This document shows positions 58,490 through 64,000 of a stretch of DNA of 64,000 bases, in pieces. Where the stretch lies: positions 1,054,001-1,118,000 of the forward strand of contig NZ_CP018793.1 in the NCBI RefSeq assembly GCF_002139875.1, given 5' to 3'. The stretch's first letter is position 1; each line of letters opens with the position of its first letter. Below the pieces are notes generated by a model that saw only the letters and a list, made by a program, of their open reading frames with translations, had not been told where the DNA came from and made no database searches. This DNA comes from Campylobacter vicugnae (GTDB lineage: Bacteria; Campylobacterota; Campylobacteria; Campylobacterales; Campylobacteraceae). Made by a program: the position numbers and the translations under genes.

Positions 58490-58888
58490 ATTTAACTCGA
58501 TTTTTTTACCAAACCCTAGAGTGTTATCTGTAAATTTAAGCCACTTTAATCTAATTGTATAAATATTTAACCTCATCAATCGTGCGTATGTAAATCTAGA
58601 TATATAGGCATCTTTATGCTCTAAGGCTTGACTTTTACTAATTATTGCACTAGCTTGTAGGCCTTGAATTTTACCCAATATTTTTGTCTGCAAAGCTATA
58701 TTGATAAAAACTCTATTATCATTTTGAACTACCTTAGCATGATAGCTCTCATCACCAAAAGCAACAATAATCAAATTTGGCTCAATAAAAGCATAAAAAC
58801 AACTACAAAGATAGGCTCCATTTTCTCCATTTACCCCAAGAGTTAATATATGCTGACTTTTAATAAATTTAACTATTTTCTCATCCAT
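58481..58888 (-). CDS. Pyridoxamine-phosphate-oxidase-like split-barrel protein
   Basis: A 135-residue protein of the FMN-binding split-barrel group (PNPOx-like, YhbP/HugZ neighbourhood). VKFIKSQHILTLGV at the start and LIIVAFGDESYHAKVV with QGLQASA in the middle follow the fold. It could bind FMN, F420 or heme; the substrate is unknown. The last nine bases overlap the convergent response regulator. A sigma54 promoter for the divergent gene starts 13 bases beyond its ATG. Confidence 0.75.
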   Translation of the reverse strand: MDEKIVKFIKSQHILTLGVNGENGAYLCSCFYAFIEPNLIIVAFGDESYHAKVVQNDNRVFINIALQTKILGKIQGLQASAIISKSQALEHKDAYISRFTYARLMRLNIYTIRLKWLKFTDNTLGFGKKIELNLD

Positions 58889-58900
58889 TTTATACTCATT

Positions 58901-58918
58901 TTGGCACTATTTTTGCTT
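58901..58918 (+). promoter_or_regulatory. Sigma54 (RpoN) promoter
   Basis: TTGGCAC-N5-TTGCTT, with the invariant GG (58903-58904) and GC (58915-58916) separated by exactly ten bases, as sigma54 requires. The predicted start is near 58927, 64 bases before the unknown gene at 58991. In Campylobacter, sigma54 with FlgSR drives mid-class flagellar genes. Confidence 0.8.
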
Positions 58919-58990
58919 GATTTTAGCCAAATTTGGCTTAAAATAAATCACTTTTTTGCCGATATTATTATAAAGTTTTAAGGAATTCAT

Positions 58991-59524
58991 ATGATAACAA
59001 ATAACTATGCAAACGCTTCATATAATGCGTTTAACTACTCTTTTAAAACTAGTTCAGGTGATACTATTAATCTTTCAATGTATGATAATAAAGAGTTAGC
59101 CTACTCTAGTAAAACCTCTAAAGATTCAAAAGAGCAGACTCTAAGCCTTAGCCACTCCTATGGATATAAATTTGAATTAAATAGCGATAATGGATTAAGT
59201 GAGCAAGATAAACTTGAAATAGCAAAAGCGATGCAAGAGCTACGACCAAAAATTGATGATTTTATGAAACAAATTAAAGAAAATGAGCCTTTTAGCGATG
59301 AGACAATCTCAAACATTGCCAACTCGCTTAAAAAAGAGCTACCAAATTTAGCCAATAGTGATGCAAAAATAGAACTAAAAAGATCGCTTTTAGATATGCT
59401 TGATGAGATGCTAAAAGAGAATAAAACTAGAAATAATAATATCAACAAAAATCTACTAGAACAGACTCACAAATTATTTGAAAATATGATTAAGCCACAA
59501 GATAGCCTAAACTATTACGCATAA
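58991..59524 (+). CDS. Unknown protein, probable sigma54/flagellar regulon member
   Basis: A 177-residue hydrophilic protein without signal peptide or membrane segment. The N-terminal third is rich in Ser, Asn and Tyr (NYANASYNAFNYSF), resembling flexible ends of secreted flagellar-type proteins; the rest is helical and charged. I do not recognise the family. AAGGAA precedes the ATG. It is a monocistronic gene behind a near-consensus sigma54 promoter, suggesting co-expression with flagellar hook and basal-body genes. Secretion through the flagellar export apparatus is possible but unproven. Confidence 0.7.
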   Translation: MITNNYANASYNAFNYSFKTSSGDTINLSMYDNKELAYSSKTSKDSKEQTLSLSHSYGYKFELNSDNGLSEQDKLEIAKAMQELRPKIDDFMKQIKENEPFSDETISNIANSLKKELPNLANSDAKIELKRSLLDMLDEMLKENKTRNNNINKNLLEQTHKLFENMIKPQDSLNYYA

Positions 59525-59595
59525 GCTTGCTAATCTAGCAAGATTTGTATTTTGCCAAATTTTAACTTCAAATTCAATCATTAACTAAATTATTG

Positions 59596-59601
59596 TATAA
59601 T
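59596..59601 (+). promoter_or_regulatory. Probable -10 box of the dUTPase operon
   Basis: TATAAT preceded by TTG lies 29 bases before the dUTPase start. Confidence 0.45.
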
Positions 59602-59630
59602 CTTTGATTTTAAAATTTTAAGGCAAAATT

Positions 59631-60332
59631 ATGATATATAGAAATTTAATAAAAGAGATGCTACAGCTCCAGCAACAACTCAATGATGATACAAATGGTA
59701 TTGGCTGGGAAAGTGGCTTTACTAAAGATGGCAAATTAATCAACTGGAAACGCTGCATATATATGGAGTGTGCTGAACTAATTGATAGTTTTGCATGGAA
59801 ACATTGGAAGTCTATAAATGCTCCTTTAGATATAGATAATATCGCTATTGAGATTGTTGATATTTGGCATTTTATTATGAGCTTTGGACTAGAGAGCTAT
59901 AAGATAAATTCACTTGGCGATATAGATAGTTTGACCGATAATATCATGGCTTCAAGTGGATTTAATGAATTTTGTAAAGAGCCATATAATATAAAAGAGT
60001 ATAGCATATATGAGATTATAAATGATACTGAGCTTATAATCAATCGATGTAGTGGATTTAATATAAATTTCTTTGATCTTTTAAGAGATTATTTTAGAGT
60101 ATCGTTAAAATGCGGAGTAAATTTACAAAAATTATTTAATATCTATATTGGCAAAAATGTTTTAAATAAATTCCGTCAAGATCACGGCTATAAAGATGGC
60201 ACCTATAAAAAAATATGGAATGGCATAGAAGATAATGCTATAATGAATGAGATACTACAAAGCGGCATAAATAGCGTAGATGAGATCTACTCTAAACTTG
60301 AAAACCAATACCAAAAAATCTCAAATGAATAA
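59631..60332 (+). CDS. Dimeric dUTP diphosphatase
   Basis: A 233-residue all-alpha NTP pyrophosphatase (dimeric dUTPase, MazG superfamily) that removes dUTP. The metal-binding EExxD-type helices are visible: MECAELIDSFAWKHWK near residues 44-59 and AIEIVDIWHFIMSF near 72-85. This type replaces the trimeric Dut in Campylobacter. Its stop overlaps the next gene by eight bases. Confidence 0.92.
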   Translation: MIYRNLIKEMLQLQQQLNDDTNGIGWESGFTKDGKLINWKRCIYMECAELIDSFAWKHWKSINAPLDIDNIAIEIVDIWHFIMSFGLESYKINSLGDIDSLTDNIMASSGFNEFCKEPYNIKEYSIYEIINDTELIINRCSGFNINFFDLLRDYFRVSLKCGVNLQKLFNIYIGKNVLNKFRQDHGYKDGTYKKIWNGIEDNAIMNEILQSGINSVDEIYSKLENQYQKISNE

Positions 60333-61041
60333 TATAATTAAACGCTCATTGGGCGATTTTTTAACCTTTAGATTCATTTTATTATCTTTTTTGCCGCTTG
60401 TGGTTTCTCTTGTTAGTTTAGTAGGGTTAGTTATATATTTTGGCGATGATATTTTTAATATTTTTGCTCAGCCACAAATTCAAATTTATATTGATCAAGG
60501 TGGATTTATAGCTTGGCTACTATCTTTAAGCTTTGTAAAATTTATGATAACCTCATCATTTTATGTAGTTGGCATATTTTTAGCTATCATCTTAAGCGTT
60601 ATAATTGCTGCTATAATTACTGGATTTTTAACTCCATATATAGTTAAATTTATAAATCAAAAATATTATAATTATAATACAACTCCCTTGCCAAGCAATT
60701 TTAGAGTTTTTAAGGCAATAGGGGTTACTTTTATTAAATTTATATTGATTTTTTTAATTTGTATTCCGCTTTTATTTATTCCAGTAGTAAATTTATTTAT
60801 TTTAAATTTGCCATTTTTCTATCTATTTTATCGCCTTATATTAATAGATATAGCTAGCAATACATCTGATAGCTTAATTTTTGAGATTGATCTACAAAAA
60901 GGCGGTGGAATAAAATTCTTTAGCGCTTCAGTGCTATTTTATATTATCACTTTAATTCCATTTGTTGGGCTATTTTTACAAATATATTTTGTAATATTTT
61001 TAAGCCATGTTCTATTAGAGAAAAACTCAAGAGGCTTTTAA
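60325..61041 (+). CDS. EI24-domain (CysZ-like) membrane protein
   Basis: A 238-residue membrane protein with about five to six helices. Its layout (two N-terminal helices, an amphipathic middle, and C-terminal FFSASVLFYIITLIPFVGLFLQIYF) fits the EI24/CysZ family. CysZ imports sulfate in enterobacteria; whether this protein does is unknown. ATG 60325 (MNNIIKRSLGDFLTFRF) is chosen over an upstream start inside dUTPase. It shares one base with the Na/Pi gene. Confidence 0.65.
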   Translation: MNNIIKRSLGDFLTFRFILLSFLPLVVSLVSLVGLVIYFGDDIFNIFAQPQIQIYIDQGGFIAWLLSLSFVKFMITSSFYVVGIFLAIILSVIIAAIITGFLTPYIVKFINQKYYNYNTTPLPSNFRVFKAIGVTFIKFILIFLICIPLLFIPVVNLFILNLPFFYLFYRLILIDIASNTSDSLIFEIDLQKGGGIKFFSASVLFYIITLIPFVGLFLQIYFVIFLSHVLLEKNSRGF

Positions 61042-62795
61042 TGAAAAATATTCTATTTTTTAGCTTTATAGTTTTAATATCTGTTTTGATGTATATTAGT
61101 CAAAGTTTTCTTACTATTATTTTTGGGGTTTGTATATTTTTGTATGCAATGAGCGTATTAGAAAAAAGCTTTTCAATGATGGCAAGTCTAGAGACTTTCC
61201 TTAAAAAGATGACTAAAAGCAATTTTCAAAGCTTTATATTTGGTTCAGTTAGCACAACCATAATGCAATCAAGCGGCCTTGTTAGCGTACTTGCAATATC
61301 ATTTTTAAGCGCTGGATTAATCTCTTTAGCTTCTGGTCTTTCTATTATTTATGGAATAAATTTAGCCACTATAACTACTGGTTGGTTTTTGGCTGGATTT
61401 GGACTAAAAGTAGATATAGCAGCATACTCAATGCCACTTATTGTAATTGGTATGTTATGTATGGTTAATAAAACTGAAAAAATCAAAGGCTTTGGATATT
61501 TTTTATTTAGTATCGGGCTTTTATTTCTTGGTATTTCATATATGAAAGGCGGTTTTGATCATATCAAAGATAGCATTGATCTATCTCAATTTGCAATGTC
61601 TGGGCTTGGTGGATTGCTTGTTTATACATTTGTAGGGATTATTGTTACTGTATTAATACAAAGCTCACACGCTTCATTAACTCTAGCTATTGCAGCTCTA
61701 AGCGTAGGTCAAATAACATATGAAAATGCCGTAGGAATTGCAATCGGATCAAATGTAGGATCAACCGTAATGGCTGTTATTGGCTCACTAAATGCCAATA
61801 TCGAAGGCAAAAAACTTACCGTAGCCCATGTATTATTTAATGTCTCGTGTGCTATTATCAGCATTATTTTAATTACTCCTTTTATGTATATTACTGATAT
61901 TACTAGTGATTATTTTGGAATTGCTAGCGATGATTATACACTTAGACTTGCGGTATTTTTATCATATTTTAATGCTGTTGGTGTAGTAATTTTCTACCCA
62001 TTAATTCCAGTTATAGAAAAATTACTAAATAAATTTATGAAAGACTCACGCAAAAGAAGTAAAATTGATAGTGCCAAATATCTTGATGAACAATCTCTTC
62101 AGTTTCCAGATAGTGCGCTTGAAGTTTTAAGCAAAGAGATTCTTCATCTATATGCCAATGCAAACTCTATTATAGCTAAGGCTATTAGTATAAATAGTAA
62201 TGATATACAAAACGATAATATATCAGCCAAAAGCATAATCAACTCAAGACAAACTCCTATCAAAATGGATTACGATGAGCTATATAATAATAGATTTAAA
62301 GAGATATATAGCCAAATCATAGACTACGCTATACTAGCTGGGGCCAATGCTAAACCTGAACAACTAAGCAAATTTATGGATATTAGACGCGCTGCATTAA
62401 TTATGGCTGAAGCATTAAAAGATATGAAAAATACACAACCAAATATCTATAGATATATCACTAGCTCCAATCAATATGCAAAAGAGGAGTATGATAAATT
62501 AAGAGTTGAAATGCTAGAAAGTCTTCGCATTATGTATAAAATAGCAAGTATCAAAGACCCTGATGAGCTAGAGACTCAAATTAAAAATTTACGCAAAATT
62601 TACTATGAGTATGATAGTGAATTTGATTTTGATATACTTATCATAAATAAAAAAATCACAAATAAAATGGCTACATCTTTGATGAATGATACGGCATTAA
62701 TGAAAAACATCACAAAAGGTATGTTAAAAGTAGCCGAGATGATATTTATACATCATCACAGCAATGAAAAATTAGATGAGATAACAAATATATAA
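61041..62795 (+). CDS. Na/Pi cotransporter family protein with PhoU-like domain
   Basis: A 584-residue protein. The N-terminal half has two inverted QSS-bearing repeats: STTIMQSSGLVSVLAISF near 72-89 and QSSHASLTLAIAALSVG near 205-221, the ion- and phosphate-binding signature of the NptA/PNaS family. The C-terminal 230 residues are helical and PhoU-like. It probably moves phosphate with sodium. AGAGG precedes the ATG. It shares one base with each flanking gene. Confidence 0.88.
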   Translation: MKNILFFSFIVLISVLMYISQSFLTIIFGVCIFLYAMSVLEKSFSMMASLETFLKKMTKSNFQSFIFGSVSTTIMQSSGLVSVLAISFLSAGLISLASGLSIIYGINLATITTGWFLAGFGLKVDIAAYSMPLIVIGMLCMVNKTEKIKGFGYFLFSIGLLFLGISYMKGGFDHIKDSIDLSQFAMSGLGGLLVYTFVGIIVTVLIQSSHASLTLAIAALSVGQITYENAVGIAIGSNVGSTVMAVIGSLNANIEGKKLTVAHVLFNVSCAIISIILITPFMYITDITSDYFGIASDDYTLRLAVFLSYFNAVGVVIFYPLIPVIEKLLNKFMKDSRKRSKIDSAKYLDEQSLQFPDSALEVLSKEILHLYANANSIIAKAISINSNDIQNDNISAKSIINSRQTPIKMDYDELYNNRFKEIYSQIIDYAILAGANAKPEQLSKFMDIRRAALIMAEALKDMKNTQPNIYRYITSSNQYAKEEYDKLRVEMLESLRIMYKIASIKDPDELETQIKNLRKIYYEYDSEFDFDILIINKKITNKMATSLMNDTALMKNITKGMLKVAEMIFIHHHSNEKLDEITNI

Positions 62796-63757
62796 TGATA
62801 AAACGACCACAAAATAAATATAAAAAGATTCGTAATAATATAGAACAGCCGCTAATGCAGAGCCAAAAAGAGCAATTTGTATTAAAAATTTCACTATGCT
62901 GTGCGGTTGTGCTTGCTATTTTTGGAATAGCATATGGAATTTATATTGGCTCAAAAGCTATTATATTTGATGGATTAGTGGCATTTTTATCTATTATTTT
63001 AATCTTACTTAGCGTAATTACATCTAAATTTATATATAAAGAAGATGATGATACTTTTCAGTATGGGTATATGCGTTTTGAACCGATGGTAAATCTATTT
63101 AAAAGCTTGATTTTACTTCTGCTTTGTATTTATGCGCTTATAAATGGAATTCAAGGAATTTTAAGCGGCGGATATGAGGTAGAATTTGATAAAGCGATGT
63201 TTTACTCATTTTTTTCTATGCTTTTATCTATTGGAATTTGGCTTTTTACATCATATAAGGCTAAGATTTTACAATCTCCATTAATCTCTGTAGATAGTCT
63301 TGAATGGCTAATTGATAGCGTTTTATATCTTGGTGGCTTTTTGGCCTTTGGTGCGATATGGTTATTTGATAAAGATAATCAAACCATCTGGGCAAAATAT
63401 CTAGATCCTACACTTTTAGTAGTTTTATCTATTTTTTTAGGCATTATGCCGCTTAAGGTATTTATTAAAAACTTAGCTGATCTTGTGATGGTAGCACCAA
63501 AAGATATGGATGATAAGATAGATGAGCTACTACAAAATATATCAAAAGAGTATAATTTTAGCGACTATGATACACATGTAGCAAAAAGTGGAAGATTTTT
63601 TATGATCGAAGTAAATATCTTAATGGGTGAATCATTTAAGCTTCAAAGCATAGATGAACTTGATCTAATCAGAGACAAGATTGAGCGAGGGCTAGAGATT
63701 CCAAGTTATAAAATCTGGCTTAGTGTAAGCTTTACTAAAAATCCAAAATGGCTTTAA
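62795..63757 (+). CDS. Cation diffusion facilitator (CDF) transporter
   Basis: A 320-residue CDF-family metal/proton antiporter with six membrane helices and a C-terminal cytoplasmic ferredoxin-like domain (DMDDKIDELLQNIS onward). Helix 2 has IIFDGLVAF and helix 5 has VDSLEWLIDS. Each keeps one of the usual two aspartates of zinc carriers in place, so metal choice is open. The N-terminus is basic and cytoplasmic. It ends the dUTPase-EI24-Na/Pi row. Confidence 0.82.
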   Translation: MIKRPQNKYKKIRNNIEQPLMQSQKEQFVLKISLCCAVVLAIFGIAYGIYIGSKAIIFDGLVAFLSIILILLSVITSKFIYKEDDDTFQYGYMRFEPMVNLFKSLILLLLCIYALINGIQGILSGGYEVEFDKAMFYSFFSMLLSIGIWLFTSYKAKILQSPLISVDSLEWLIDSVLYLGGFLAFGAIWLFDKDNQTIWAKYLDPTLLVVLSIFLGIMPLKVFIKNLADLVMVAPKDMDDKIDELLQNISKEYNFSDYDTHVAKSGRFFMIEVNILMGESFKLQSIDELDLIRDKIERGLEIPSYKIWLSVSFTKNPKWL

Positions 63758-63773
63758 GTTATTTTGGATTTTT
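63737..63773. terminator. Bidirectional terminator between CDF and Nudix genes
   Basis: A 13-base perfect stem (AAAAATCCAAAAT and its complement) with an eleven-base loop contains both convergent stop codons. The arms' A and T runs give U-rich tails in both directions. Confidence 0.75.
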
Positions 63774-64000
63774 ATTAATCATCCACCAAAGGATAGAAAA
63801 TTGTAAATTTGGGGCTTTTATTTTACTCTCATCATATATAAAATCTAAAATCTCGCTACGCTTTATAAATACCAGCTCTATCTTTTCATCATCGATACCA
63901 CCACCTAAGCCAAGCTTCATACTCTCATCAATTTGAGCGTAAAATAAAACTTGACAATTAGCCCCAAACCCAAGTGCTGTAAAACTACTAGTAACACGCT
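63759..64000 (-). CDS. Partial Nudix hydrolase (C-terminal 80 residues)
   Basis: The start lies outside the window. The visible C-terminal part reads SSFTALGFGANCQVLFYAQI, then GLGGGIDDEKIELVFIKR, ending WWMINKNPK. This fits the region after the Nudix box of ADP-ribose or UDP-sugar pyrophosphatases, with the box itself outside the window. Substrate cannot be judged. Confidence 0.7.
   Translation of the reverse strand, partial: RVTSSFTALGFGANCQVLFYAQIDESMKLGLGGGIDDEKIELVFIKRSEILDFIYDESKIKAPNLQFSILWWMINKNPK

Overview
The window is chromosomal DNA of a low-GC epsilonproteobacterium, almost certainly a Campylobacter. Evidence is the strong A+T bias, the very tight gene packing, and gene orders known from Campylobacter: purH-dnaJ/terB-purL-mnmE-jag-yidC-yidD-rnpA-rpmH, alaS-(insert)-maf-pbpA, pyk next to mqo, and ffh-rpsP-khpA-rimM-trmD-rplS. 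A complete methylcitrate operon, absent from C. jejuni as far as I recall, points to another lineage of the genus. I cannot name the species. I saw no tRNA, rRNA, CRISPR array, insertion sequence or prophage gene, and no gene-free gap longer than about 250 bases.

Layout. 1-5987: a divergent small HTH regulator (cut by the window edge) and the propionate operon prpE-B-C-D, with a perfect palindrome between them. 6132-8031: rpoD. 8096-13693: an eight-gene, mostly overlapping cluster (amino-acid adenylation enzyme, two carrier proteins, CxxxCC protein, CDP-alcohol phosphotransferase, SDR, ketoacyl synthase III, GNAT) carrying the only long G/C homopolymers I found: C8, G7 and G9. 13911-15954: groES-groEL on the minus strand with a CIRCE operator and a sigma70 promoter. 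16071-34645: an AsmA-like protein, a class V aminotransferase, recG, an M16-like protein, pyk, mqo, an asparaginase, rmuC, a PhnA-like protein, alaS, a membrane protein, maf, pbpA and a cupin. 34664-38130: ribosome and SRP genes.

38198-43071 is a sulfur-type redox locus. A Crp/Fnr regulator sits between a minus-strand Fe-S/cytochrome b/TDT-transporter operon and a plus-strand operon with a Tat-exported sulfide:quinone-reductase-like flavoprotein and a small DUF2892 membrane protein. Both operons carry the same 16-base motif at identical spacing from TATAAT. 43102-54489 holds a thioesterase, a CxxCH-containing chemoreceptor and the purH-to-rpmH block. 54643-64000 holds a membrane hybrid histidine kinase with a stand-alone response regulator, a flavin split-barrel protein, an unknown gene behind a near-perfect sigma54 promoter, dUTPase, an EI24-type protein, a Na/Pi cotransporter, a CDF transporter and a partial Nudix gene.

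The two best candidates for undescribed biology are the homopolymer-bearing carrier-protein cluster between rpoD and groEL, where G tracts sit exactly at stop/start junctions as apparent ribosome-binding sites, and the Crp/Fnr-controlled sulfide-type locus with its duplicated promoter architecture.
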